NCBI RefSeq assembly: GCF_022539505.1
Contig: NC_061512.1
Span: 255,580,510-255,644,509 of the forward strand
Origin: Lolium rigidum
Lineage: Eukaryota > Streptophyta > Magnoliopsida > Poales > Poaceae
DNA: 64,000 nucleotides
Direction: 5' to 3'
In this document: piece by piece, positions 45,501 through 55,459 of the stretch
Numbering within the stretch: the first letter of the stretch is position 1
Layout: every line of letters begins with the position of its first letter
Notes under the pieces: model-generated
The model's input: only the letters and a program-made list of their open reading frames with translations
The model's database searches: none
What the model was told of the DNA's origin: nothing
Translations under genes and position numbers: made by a program

Positions 45501-48500
45501 GGAGCTCACTTGTATCATGCTCTCAAGAGCTCTTTTTGTCAACTCGTGCTCAATCGAGGTTGACATTGGATTTTGGGTACCTACACACACCATAGGCAAA
45601 ACAAAGAACGTGTGTGCATGGTATATGAACACATCATCCATCATGATGTTCCATTTCTTTTGCACATCACCATTAGCGTTAAGCCAAGCATCATAATAGA
45701 TATGGTGAATATGCGGAGTAAACATGGGAACATGATCAACATGGATATATGCAAAGTCTCCAAAATTTGAGAGAGCTATGGGGGCAATCTCATTTACAAG
45801 CATATTAACACTATTGCAAGCCAAGCATTGGAAAGAGAAATTGTTCATCATTTTGGTTGCATTAATGGGAGAATATTGCAAGCATGTAGCACAAAACATG
45901 TTCAACATTTGATCATTGTTGTCGACAAACCTAGGTAAAGAGCAATTGTTCGGCAAGGTTGTCACAACACAAGCATCATTATCAACATTGCAAGCAATAC
46001 ATGGAAAAGAGAAATTGTTCGACATATTGCAAGCAATAGGATAGAAATCGAAACACTCATAGCATGGCATGGTCATGTTATCACAAGCAATCAAGTCCAC
46101 ATGATCAACAATGTTGGTATCAAGCAAAGCATCACATGGGAAAATGAAAGAAGCATATGACATAGCATTTGTATCATCAAGATCATGCATGCACTCATCA
46201 ATCTTCATGTCCACTAGTGGGATCATGGCATCATCAACACCCATATAGGTACCTTTGTAGTCCCGCTCATATGAGGTAGGTGTTGTGGAAGAGGTAGGCT
46301 CGATGTGGCCTCCATGTTCATCTTCAAGTAAGCATGGTGTGATATCATCATCTTCATGCACCATGTACATCTTCTCCATGATCGGCGTCTCGTCATCCAT
46401 GGTACCTAATGAGACACAAGAGAACACACTAGAGGTAGAGGGTAAGTTGTTAGAACTTGAAATGGCCTCACATGACCTATCAACTACCACTCTCATCTCA
46501 CTTGGTGTATCGCTCATGCTCTCGAAGTGGAGGCACTCAAGCTCACATATGGTGGAATCGCTCATCTCACATATAGTGGAGTCGCTCATCTCACATATAG
46601 TGGAGTCCCTCATCTCCATGGCGATGGCGTCGTCGATGTACGAGCAACCTAGCAAAGAGGGAGACAACACAAGAGGAGTAGAGGCTAAGTTGTTAGAAAT
46701 CAAAGTGTCCTCACTCAACTCATGGTGTGTGTCACTCTTGCTCTCAAGGTATTTGAAGTATGCGTTGCACTCGGCTTTATCTTTGGGTGTCATTTGGGCT
46801 TCTCGAGCATCTAACTCGGCGAAGTATGCTCTCATCTCGGCTTGCTCTTGTGGGGTCATCATGTATATCTCTCACTAGGAAGGTGTATATGTATGTGGTG
46901 GAAGGAAAGCTACACAAGTATCCCACCTTTCAAGAAAGTATCGGAAAAATGGTTCAAGTCAAGAGCAAAGCTAAAATGTATCGGGGTTACTCACACACAC
47001 ACTCAAAGCACACGCAAAAGGCTAAGAAACACTATATGTGGTGGGTAAGGGGTGGATAGCAAACGAAAAAGATCAACGGAAAAGTCTATTGTCAAATGTG
47101 GGTAAGATCCAAAGTCAAATGTCAAAAGTGGTGATCTATGTCAAGGAAACACGGAAACACACACAAGAAGAACAATGGGGTTAGCGCGACCAAGGAAGTG
47201 AGCAAGTGACAAAGATGGTCCTAACGAAGACTATATGCTCGATGTCACGCCAACACAAGAGAGACCGTAGCTTGGTTGCACAAGAAAGAAGCAACAAGAT
47301 TTGCACAAATGCCACTCTTCTCTTTTCTCTCTTAGTGCTCACAAGCTTTGCACTTCTCGGTATCGGTGGACACACACTCTTTTCTATTTTTTTTTCTTTT
47401 CTCTTTTTTTTTTCACTTTTTTTTCTATGCTTAGAAACTTTCTTTTTCTCTATGTATATGTCACACTTTTTCTTCTTTTGTGTATCTTTCTCACCGAGCT
47501 TGCTTCGGAGCTTCGCTCAACACAACGCACACACACCCTCTCACGGTCGTGACACTTGTGCAATGCTTCGCAACGCTCGGAAAGCCACTCTCAATGGGAT
47601 AGGTACGCAAAGGAAGAATGGGGCTACAAGGAATAGGGGAGGCAAGTTATACCTATTGACGTTAGGCGGTGTCAAGCACACGAACTTGCGATGATGGTGA
47701 TGACGATGGTGTCGAAGATGCGCCGGAATCCGTGGTGCCAACGGTGTCGTCGCGGTGTTGATGTAGGCGCGGAAGCGGAATAGACAACCGATGCACTCCA
47801 AATCGGAAACCGAGCAAAATATGTCAATGCCCGAAAAGTTGGGTCAAAACGAGCGGTCAAAAGTTGGGCTCCAAAAATCGTCAAAAATTAAAGGTGGGCT
47901 ATGTAGAATATTTAGAGGATGATGTTAAAATTTGGAGTCAAACGGGTGCCGGAAAGTTGTCAAAATTTGGGGCAAAAAGATGGGTCAGAATTAGACGAAA
48001 CTTGAGCAGCACATGCGCAGAAGTATACAGGGGCGGCAGTGCCGGTATTTTCCCAGCGGCAGTGCCGTGGTGCTGCGGCCGGTAGTGCCGGTCAGATCGG
48101 CCCGGCAGTGCCGGTTCAGAATTTTCTTGCGCGAGTGGAAATCAGAGGAATCAGGGCGCGCGTGGTGATGCTGCTTGCTGCGTGCGAGTGAATCGATTTG
48201 GAGGCCGGCAGGTTGACCAAGCGGAGCAGGGGGTGGACTTGGCGTTGATCGGAGCTGGCGTTGGGGCTGGAGGCGGCCCGGCCGGTGATTGGAGCTGGGG
48301 GCGGCGTGGCGTTTGCCGTGGCGGCGGCAGGCGGCCCAAGGCGCGGGCGAGCGGAGGTGGAGCGGATGCGCGCGGGGCTTGGGCGTGGTTGTGGCCTGAC
48401 GTGGAGATCGAGCGGAGGCAGGGGGTGCGGGCTTGCTTGGAGGCGGGCGGCCCGTGGGCGTGCAGCTGGTGGTGGCTTTTGGCGCGTGAGGCGAGCGGAA

Positions 48501-50489
48501 GCTGGGGCCAGGCGGAGGCGCTATGCGGCGGCGTGGTGGTTGGCCTGGCGCGCGGGCGGAAGCTGGGCGGAGCAGCAACGGAGGTGGGTCGGCGGCCTGG
48601 AGCAGCGGAGGTGGGGATGGGCGAGCGGCAGTGCCGCGCGGGACTGGCTGGCAGTGCTGGTGGGCCGGCAGTGCCGGTGAAACGGGCCGGCAGTGCCGGT
48701 CGAGCACGAACTGGACGAACAGGAGGACGAACTGGGCGGAAAATTGACTCACAAATCCGTCGATTGGAGGCGAAATACAAGGAATTTGACCATGAAATTT
48801 TGCAGGGATGTGGATCAGCCACTAAGACAACAGATCTGTGGACCAAAACCACAAAAAACTCAACAAATCCAGAGATCCAAATTCGAGCTATTTTTTGGGG
48901 CAAAATTTTTTGGGAATTTTTTTTTGGGTGAAATTGGTGAAATTGGAGGGTCAAATTCGTGGCAACCTTTGCTCTGATACCATATGATGCGGCCTAAGGC
49001 CACGTGGGTTGCCCGATCTCACGAATTGACCGAGGGAAAGGCGGGGGAGAGGAAGAACACGAAGAACACGATGAACACACGCGAACGCACGCAACACAAC
49101 CCGATACAATTCCGGTTTACTCCCGATAGCCCGAACCACTATCCCGATAGAATCTCTCAAGGGAGAGACACACGGTAGAATCCCCGAGAGGAAGATTGGT
49201 ATACGATCGGTGGAATCACACGAGTGAGAGACCGGTGGTAGAATCACAAGTGTGAGAGACTAATCATATAAGGAGTGCCTTGTACAATAGATTATGGTAA
49301 TCTAAGGAGGGGGTTTCCCTAATCCCAAAGGGATGGTGGAGGCATGAGCCTAATTCTCTCAAGTTCATTCCTTTCTAATGAAGGGGGAGGTGGGAGCCTA
49401 TATATAGGGAGCCACTAAGGAGGGGTAGTTTAGGCATACAAGGGGGGTACATGGGACTTGGCCCGAATTGACTTGGACACATAGGGGGGGCGGATTGTCT
49501 CGCCTTAGTGGGGCGGATAATCCGAGCAGTCGTGCTTCATGCGCCGTCTCTTCCTGGCGACCTCGGGCGCTCTTCTTCCTTCTTCTCTTCCATGCCTCCG
49601 TGACCTCGGGCTTGAGTGTGGTTCTTGTCGTTGAAGCACATGATGAAGCGAAGAACGTAGGTCGGGCTACATCACCTGGGCCACGAAGTTGCAGCCCTGT
49701 TAGTTGGCGAGCACTTTCCCAAATAGCCACAGCATGCGGGCATCTCCAGAACCTGTGAATTAACGTCTCCTCGCGATTGCACATGATACATTTAATACCC
49801 TCTTTAATTTGCCTCCTTTGCAATTCCTTGCCAACCGCTAAACCATTCTGGATGAGTCTCCATACGTGGATTTTTGCCTTGCCTGGGACATCTGCCGCCC
49901 AAAGGGCGAGCCAACCTTATGCTCGTCACAGTTCGACCCTTCCCTTCGCTCCTTATCACTGTTTAACTGCACTTTCAAGTGGTATGCCGACTTGACACTA
50001 AATATCCCGTTTTTGGTGTAGTTCCAAGCCATGTAGTCATCAGTTCCAGTTCCAGTTCGACCTACAGGAATTTTCAGTATGAAGGGCATTGTAGCCACGC
50101 CTTACAAAGTTCTCAAAACATTAGCGGACAGCTCACGGCAGCAAGATAACCACCCAAACCTTCTAACCACACATTATAGACCCAATAGGAAAACATAACC
50201 TTTCCGAAGGTTATCCCCATATCATTCATCACCGCTTGTTTCTGAGTCGTGGTGCCTTTTCGTAACGGCGTACTGATATCCATTCTTCTGTCCAGGTGGA
50301 TTTACAGAGTTTGGGTTGATGGAGCGCCTTGGAGAAGGAAAGAAGCCGACGGCTATCATCGGAGAGGTCGCAGATGAGCTGGAGTTAGACCTGGTTGTCC
50401 TTAGCATGGAAGCAATCCACTCTAAGCACGTTGACGGGAATTTGCTTGCTGAATTCATCCCCTGCCCCGTTCTGATGCTCCCCCTCTGA
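42548..50489 (+). CDS. Plastid-targeted universal stress protein-like (nucleotide alpha-hydrolase fold), five exons
   Basis: The exons are 42548-42668, 43033-43151, 43514-43571, 43684-43761 and 50296-50489. All introns are GT-AG and the phases match, giving 570 bp and a 189-residue protein. The first about 42 residues are Ala/Arg/Ser-rich without acidic residues, typical of a chloroplast transit peptide. The mature part shows the USP/adenine nucleotide alpha-hydrolase pattern: VKHVLLPITDRNP (first strand), ATTTSLAKKYGANITVVVIDD, a charged middle segment, and a C-terminal ELDLVVLSMEAIH followed by EFIPCPVLMLPL. The typical ATP-binding glycine-rich motif is not obvious. The substrate is unknown. 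The last intron is 6534 bp because a LINE and a nested LTR element inserted in it; splice sites and coding sequence appear intact. Confidence 0.92.
43784..44543 (-). mobile_element. LINE, 3' part (in USP intron 4)
   Basis: Read on the minus strand it ends in poly(A) (T-run 43784-43790). The ORF2 C-terminal RNase H-like domain is visible in pieces (ILRNHHGSFVAGEGHFF, ERIELPACK, and further on LESDCLGAVTKL and HVRRTGNGVAH). The LTR element at 44544-49674 interrupts it; it continues at 49680. Confidence 0.85.
44544..45232 (-). repeat. 3' LTR of the non-autonomous element (left end)
   Basis: Plus-strand ends are TGATGCGGCC and CTACATCA. A TATA box candidate (TATATATA) lies near 44959, and a GGCC-TAA-GGCC foldback sits at the left end. 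Confidence 0.93.
45453..46862 (-). CDS. Unknown 469-residue ORF of the non-autonomous element
   Basis: This is one uninterrupted minus-strand ORF. Near the start, two similar units MTPQEQAEMRAYF and MTPKDKAECNAYF show an internal duplication, and around residues 85-105 the octapeptide SDSTICEM is repeated about three times. The middle and C-terminal parts are rich in Asp, Asn, Met and Cys (for example FPCIACN, FQCLACN) without a spaced zinc-finger pattern I can name. I see no retroviral domain. Whether it is translated is not known, but the length and lack of stops in a very young element fit a functional or recently functional ORF. Confidence 0.6.
   Translation of the reverse strand: MMTPQEQAEMRAYFAELDAREAQMTPKDKAECNAYFKYLESKSDTHHELSEDTLISNNLASTPLVLSPSLLGCSYIDDAIAMEMRDSTICEMSDSTICEMSDSTICELECLHFESMSDTPSEMRVVVDRSCEAISSSNNLPSTSSVFSCVSLGTMDDETPIMEKMYMVHEDDDITPCLLEDEHGGHIEPTSSTTPTSYERDYKGTYMGVDDAMIPLVDMKIDECMHDLDDTNAMSYASFIFPCDALLDTNIVDHVDLIACDNMTMPCYECFDFYPIACNMSNNFSFPCIACNVDNDACVVTTLPNNCSLPRFVDNNDQMLNMFCATCLQYSPINATKMMNNFSFQCLACNSVNMLVNEIAPIALSNFGDFAYIHVDHVPMFTPHIHHIYYDAWLNANGDVQKKWNIMMDDVFIYHAHTFFVLPMVCVGTQNPMSTSIEHELTKRALESMIQVSSNEWFCRTLPLHKISQ
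46863..48970 (-). other. Leader of the non-autonomous element with palindrome array
   Basis: No domain-bearing ORF was seen. It holds eight copies of the 12-bp palindrome CGGCAGTGCCGG or one-mismatch versions at 48034, 48057, 48080, 48103, 48626, 48649, 48666 and 48688. 48180-48620 is a GC-rich low-complexity block, and 47385-47440 is T-rich. Confidence 0.75.
48971..48982 (-). promoter_or_regulatory. Primer binding site (initiator tRNA-Met)
   Basis: The plus strand reads GCTCTGATACCA, that is TGGTATCAGAGC on the minus strand, two bases from the LTR. Confidence 0.9.
48985..49674 (-). repeat. 5' LTR of the non-autonomous element (right end)
   Basis: Near-identical to 44544-45232. The TATA box candidate near 49398-49406 would start minus-strand transcription of the element. 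Confidence 0.93.
49680..50215 (-). mobile_element. LINE, continuation upstream of the nested element
   Basis: The minus-strand reading contains the zinc-binding reverse transcriptase region (CIMCNREETLIHRFWRCPHA) and WNYTKNGIFSVKSAYHL, both standard near the end of plant LINE ORF2. The 5' end is truncated somewhere before the splice acceptor at 50295; the exact boundary was not fixed. Confidence 0.8.
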
Positions 50490-51386
50490 TCAGCTTTGCT
50501 GTCTGTTGTTTTTTGAGATGAAATTTCCGACTGTTTCTTGGATACGACGATACATTCGGGTTAGCTAATGGTTCTACCTTGTACGCTGCTGTCATGTTAG
50601 ATTTGTGATTCTGTGAATATTTGCAGGAACATTAAGTGGTTTCTTGCTGAATTCTGCTGTGCCATGTTGCCATTTTCATCAATCTCACAAGATATGCTGC
50701 TGCCTGCTGCTGGAAATTGTATTATGCAAAGAACAAGAAAGGATTTGTGTAGGCTATAAAGAAGCAATGGAAGGAAATAAAAAAATTGAAAAATATTTGG
50801 AGATGTGATTCTGTGAAAATTTCCATGAACATTAAGTGGCCCCTCTCTGAAATCTGATGTGCCATGTTCTTGCTGTCATGTTAGATTTGTGATTTTGTGA
50901 ATATTTGCATGAACATTAATTGGTTTCTTTCTCAAATCTGTTGTGCCAAGTTGTTGTTTTCATCAATCTGACGAGATATGCCGCTGCCTGCTGCTTGTGC
51001 TGGAAATTGTACCATGAAAAGAACAAGAAAAGGATTTGTGTAAGCAATGGAAGGAAATACAATATTTGGAGATGTGATTTTTTTAAAATCACATATATAT
51101 ATAAAGCTAGCAAGCTGCCTCATTAAAAAAAATTCAGTCCCCTTTGGTACCCTGGTAAGGAAATGAGTGTCAAAAACTTGCAGCCACACATTAAGATCCC
51201 ATACAATCAGCCTGAAGGCTGTGTTCTAAAAAATCCGGATATGTTGGAGATGTGATTCTGTGAAAATTTCTATGAATATTAAGTGGTTCCTCTGAAATCT
51301 GATGTGCCATCACGTGATACTGCTTTCATCAATCTCACGAGATATGTTGCTGCCTAATAAAAATAACAAAAAGAATTAAAAAAATT
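50490..51386. repeat. Diverged tandem repeats between the USP-like gene and tRNA-Ala
   Basis: The first 150 bases are the likely 3' UTR. Units at about 50590-50806, 50874-51085 and a partial one at 51230-51386 share TTAGATTTGTGATT, GAACATTAAGTGG or similar, TTTTCATCAATCT and GAGATATG. TTGGAGATG recurs at 50797, 51066, 51244 and 51386; the last copy is the 3' end of the tRNA gene. Confidence 0.75.
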
Positions 51387-51459
51387 TGGAGATGCGGGGT
51401 ATCGATCCCCGTACCTCTCGCATGCTAAGCGAGCGCTCTACCATCTGAGCTACATCCCC
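51387..51459 (-). tRNA. tRNA-Ala (anticodon AGC)
   Basis: The 73-base gene reads GGGGATGTAGCTCAGATGG at its 5' end on the minus strand and folds into the full cloverleaf. The acceptor stem is GGGGATG/CATCTCC with one G-U pair, the anticodon loop is TTAGCAT, and the T-arm is CGGGG-ATCGATA-CCCCG with discriminator A. There is no intron and no encoded CCA. A run of seven T on the transcribed side directly after the gene (plus strand 51379-51385) fits a Pol III terminator. Confidence 0.96.
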
Positions 51460-51594
51460 TTGTTGTTATAAATAATGAAGTACTAGAATTAATACTCTTT
51501 ACCGGAAAAAGAAAGATGATATACCAAGTACACATCGGCCTCTTTTTTTTTTTTGCGAGGAGTACACATCGGCCTCTTCTAATAATCGAATGCT
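51460..51594. other. Spacer next to tRNA-Ala
   Basis: A short direct repeat of GTACACATCGGCCTCTT around a T-run (51524-51580) is the only structure seen. Confidence 0.5.
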
Positions 51595-52446
51595 TGTTAG
51601 ACATGTATTCCGTATCGGTTATGGTATAGTATATTACTCCGTATACGTCTTATTGTACGTCATCGTGGGGGCTTTTCCCACGCTATATTAACACGTAACA
51701 GAGCCTAGGTAGAGGACTAGAGGGCATCGTTCTCCCACAACACCGACATCGGCGACATGGTAGAGCTAGCCTTTTCCTACGTCTAGCGATATTCGCGCCG
51801 TCACGATCGGCCGACTCTCCCAAAAATTTCCCGTCGATCACGATTTCAAAAAAAAAAAAAAAAAAAAAAAAAATCCTTCACGCCGCTGATCACGATCAGC
51901 TGCTGCTTTGATCTTTCATCTAAGTCAATCACGATCGGCGTGGTTCCAGAAGTCCTTGTCCAAGACGTACGCGCCGGTCACGATCGGTCCAAAATTCTCA
52001 AGTCCCTGCGGCCGGTTACGATCGGTACCAGAGATCATTGTCCCAGTCGCCAATTAGAGTTAGGATTAGGATTAGGATTAGGGTTATAATCGGTCTCAGA
52101 AATTTCCGTCCAAGGTCGCCGGTCGAGATCGGTTGAAGCATGTCGTCCTCCTCCTCTGCAGCTGCTGCGACGGCCATGGCAGCCGCCCTTGGGCGCCTTC
52201 TACAGAGAAACTTACAAGAGACAACTTCCAATTTTGGAAGATGCAAGCTCTCCCTGCGATTCAAGGCGCCCAAGCCATGGGGTTGCTCGATGGTTCTGAC
52301 GCCCCGCCGCCGCAAAACCTTGAAGAAGATGCTGAAAAACAGAAATCTGCAGTTACTAATGGTGCCTATGCTGTGTGGCTTGCCCCTGATCAAGCAGTTT
52401 TTAGTTACTTGATCAAAGGCTTCTCCCCGGATATCCTCGCACAAGT
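51595..52446 (+). mobile_element. Copia fragment I: LTR, leader and start of gag
   Basis: A short LTR (51595-51700, TGTTAGACATG...CGTAACA) is followed by a reduced primer site. The leader (51701-52139) contains a poly(A) tract (about 51848-51873), several CACGATCGG repeats and four TTAGGA units (about 52058-52085). From 52140 a Copia gag begins (MSSSSSAAAATAMAAALG, then KLTRDNFQFWKMQALPAIQG and AVWLAPDQAVFSYLIKG), with a frameshift near 52195. The element is cut off at about 52446 by the next insertion. Confidence 0.75.
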
Positions 52447-53409
52447 TTTTCGAAAGAGCATATATTAATATCATGGAGATAACAATTACATGTAGCCTCT
52501 GCAACAACATTATATCCAAGCAGCCAAAAAAAATAGAGAAGAATTACAGAAAAACAAAAGTCCCACTATAGAGATCGAAAACCTGACACCACCAAGACAA
52601 CACCAGAGGATCAGCTTCTCCATAAGCGACGTCTTCAAGAAGAAAACAATGCCCAAACGTTGTCGTCGTCCGGTTTTCACCCTGAAGAAAGTCCTCCCTA
52701 TCAAAACAATGTCTTCAACAAGAACATTGCCAGGCACAACCAATTAAGGCCAGACCTTTGAATTTCGCCCTGAGAGATAGAACCCTGAACTTCTCATGTG
52801 CAGTCGCCCCCACATACAAGTCGTTGTTTGAAGACACGAAACTCCAAGCCAATTCCACCTCACCACCAAGATCTGACCACAATTGCTCTTCCATTGATCT
52901 CGGCTTTTCTGACCTTCTCCACCAGCACCATGGAAAGAAAACGAGCTCCATGATATTAACAGTCAGCAGAGCTTCGAAGCACTCCCTCTGAAACATAACG
53001 GTCAGATAAAAAACATGGGTGCGCCCGACCGAAAATACCCAATCCATTAATCTTCAGGCATTGATCGCACAATGAATTTCACCGGGAGGATCTTCCAGAA
53101 CACGACAATCTAGCCAGCCCAGTGGAAAGAAGCTTCCGACCGGTCTTCACTTGGCACGAGAGGAACCCTAGGACAACCACCTTTATTAGGCAGAACGGTA
53201 GGCCCCCTCGCCGCCGCCCGCCAGTCGACCTCATCGATGGAAAGAGGAAGCCGCCACCGACCATAGATCCGTTGATGAGCCATCCGCCGCCACCCCCCAA
53301 AACCGAAGAAGTCCATAAGGGGGCGCAGAGGACTCACCGGCCACCACGGGAACCGCAGCCTACGGGGCCACCCCCGGCAACCAACGCCGTGGCGCACGGA
53401 GCCGAGATC
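52447..53409 (-). mobile_element. LINE-like retroposon fragment
   Basis: On the minus strand it ends GATATTAATATATGCTC and a short poly(A), a 3' end common among grass retroposons. It inserted in the Copia gag at 52446. No ORF2 domain was recognised in the remaining sequence. A second Copia element inserted at 53410, so the 5' end is not visible. Confidence 0.55.
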
Positions 53410-53615
53410 TGTTAGACTGTATATAATAGCTTCCGTATATGTACATGTATTGTAACTCTTGTACTCTTGTACACTATAAATATAAACCAACGCCAACCCT
53501 ATTGGGTGTCGAGCGTTCCCCAAATCCTTTGTTTCACATGGTATCAGACTAGGTTTAGGTCATATCTTCCGCTGCCAACACCAGCGCCGCCGCCTCCTCC
53601 TCGGCCGCCGCCGCG

Positions 53616-55459
53616 ATGCTCCCTGCTGCCTCGACCACCTCCACCACCGCCGCGATGGCCTCCTCCTCGTCGCGGCCCCTTGTGTCGCCGTTCCTTGCGG
53701 CGCTTCTCGACGGCCGCACGCCGCCACCGCTTAGCGGCGCCCCGATCTCCACCTCGGCTGGTCTCTACATGGGTGCCACCCCTCGTGCTACGTGGCCGTT
53801 CGCCTCGGCCGCCACGTCGGTGCCCGCCGTGGTCGGGACGCTCCCTCTGTCGGCCGCTTCACCATCCCCCGGCGTGGCCGGACCGATCGCGGTCCCTCCT
53901 TCGTCGCTGGGCGTGACTGCTCCGGCCCCCACGTAGGCTCCAGGGACTTCTGCCCTGGCCCCGTTCGTCGCTGCTCCGGCGCCCGCCCCCTCGTCAACCG
54001 CTGCCCTGGCTACGTCACCCATACCGTATGGTGCGGGACTCTATGGGCAGCCCCTTTTCTACGGCGCCCCGCCCATGGCCTATGGCGTCCACTCCCCACC
54101 TCCGGCCTCGGCAACGCCCTCGGCTGCCTATGTGCCGCCTGCTCCTATCACCCATGAGGCTGGACCCGTGCGTGATCCGTCGCCCGTACATCTGGCACAC
54201 CTTGTGACAGTCAAGTTGAACCCCGATAACTACTTGGTGTGGCGAGCTCAAGTGCTCCCCCTTCTGCGCAGCTACTACCTTGACGGCTATGTTGATGGCA
54301 CCGTCCTGTGTCCACCGCCTATGGTGCATGTGCTTGATCCTGATGGTACACCTATGGCACTCCCAAACCCGGCTCATCGGCAATGGACGGCGCAGGATCA
54401 GGCTATTCTCAGCGCTATCCAGTCTTCTCTTATGCCGACTGTGGCGGGCATGGTCCTCTTTGCTGCCACCTCGCACCAGGCCTGGAGTACCCTTGATGCC
54501 AGTTTCTCTTCTCAGTCCATGGCGTGGTCCATGGCCATTCGCAATAAACTTGGTGATCTCAAGAAACTAGATAAATCTGTGACGGCTTACTACAATGAGG
54601 CTAAAGAGCTGGCTGATATATTGTCTTCCATTGGTCAGCCCCTTCGTGATTCTGAATTCATCGGGTATATCCTCAAGGGTCTTGGCGAGGACTATGAATC
54701 TCTTGTGGAGAACGTTGAAGGGCGAGATAGTACTAATCCGATTAGTGCCCATGATCTGTATGCACGTCTCCTAAACACGGAGCAACGCCTCGGAGCTCGC
54801 AGCCCGGATGGTCCATCCTTTGACGCATCCGCCAATGCTGCGTACCGCGGCGGACGCAACCAGCAGCAGCCTCGCCCGCTCAGCAGGTCTCTTCCGCAGC
54901 CACCCAAGCAGCCGGCCTCGCAGCCGCGCCCCGCGACCACGACGGGTGGACGTGGCCGGTCATGGGTGTGCACCACATGCGGTACCAAGGCACCCTGCCA
55001 GCTCTATGGCATTGCAGGCCACCTCGCCTCCCGCTGTCATCGCCGCTTCAAGCAGGACTTCTTGGGCATTGGGAACGACGGTAGCGACAATGAGAAGCAA
55101 GCTGCCCTTGCGACTCATACACACGGGTCTACTACAACCTATCCCGTCGATGCGACTTGGTACATGGACACTGGTGCTTCTGATCACCTGACACATGAGC
55201 TCTCTAGGCTCAACCCTCGGGAGACCTACGCCGGCCACGACCAAGTCCGTACTGCCGAAGGCACAGGTATTCGCATCTCCCATGTTGGCCAGGCATCGCT
55301 TCTTTCACATACCTCTAGACATGTTCATCTTCGTAATGTTATTCGTGTTCCCTCGGTCACTCGTAATTTTCTTTCGGTTAAAAGGCTTACCATTGATAAT
55401 AATGTCTTTGTTGAGTTTCACCCGTTTCATTTTTTGTCAAGGACCGAGTTACCCGGGAC
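53616..55459 (+). pseudogene. gag: Copia II gag and protease
   Basis: The frame from 53616 is open except for one in-frame TAG at 53934-53936. It encodes an Ala/Pro/Ser-rich N-terminus, the Copia gag core (KLNPDNYLVWRAQVLPLL, DQAILSAIQSSL), a zinc knuckle region and the protease motif WYMDTGASDHLT. In the knuckle (CQLYGIAGHLASRC) the second Cys has become Tyr, which should abolish zinc binding. The frame is lost near 55460-55480. Confidence 0.87.

Larger units (their letters stand above)
44539..49679 (-). mobile_element. Non-autonomous LTR retrotransposon nested in the LINE
   Basis: The coordinates include the perfect 5-bp target duplication CCTGG (44539-44543 and 49675-49679). The LTRs are 44544-45232 (689 bp) and 48985-49674 (690 bp). 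The primer site TGGTATCAGAGC reads on the minus strand (48971-48982), and the polypurine tract CAAGTGGGGGGAGA lies at 45233-45246, so the element reads right to left. The internal 3.75 kb encodes one intact ORF of unknown function and no gag, reverse transcriptase or integrase. The LTRs differ by about three substitutions and one indel (about 0.4%), so insertion was very recent. The termini match the Gypsy element at 56261-64000, its likely mobiliser. Confidence 0.93.

Noticed and set aside
47991..48954. Long ORFs on both strands at 48-49 kb
   Set aside because: GC-rich low-complexity leader of the non-autonomous element; Pro/Ala- or Gly/Arg-rich without domains.
52058..52089. Interstitial telomere repeat
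   Set aside because: The unit is TTAGGA, not the plant TTTAGGG, with only four copies, inside a Copia leader.
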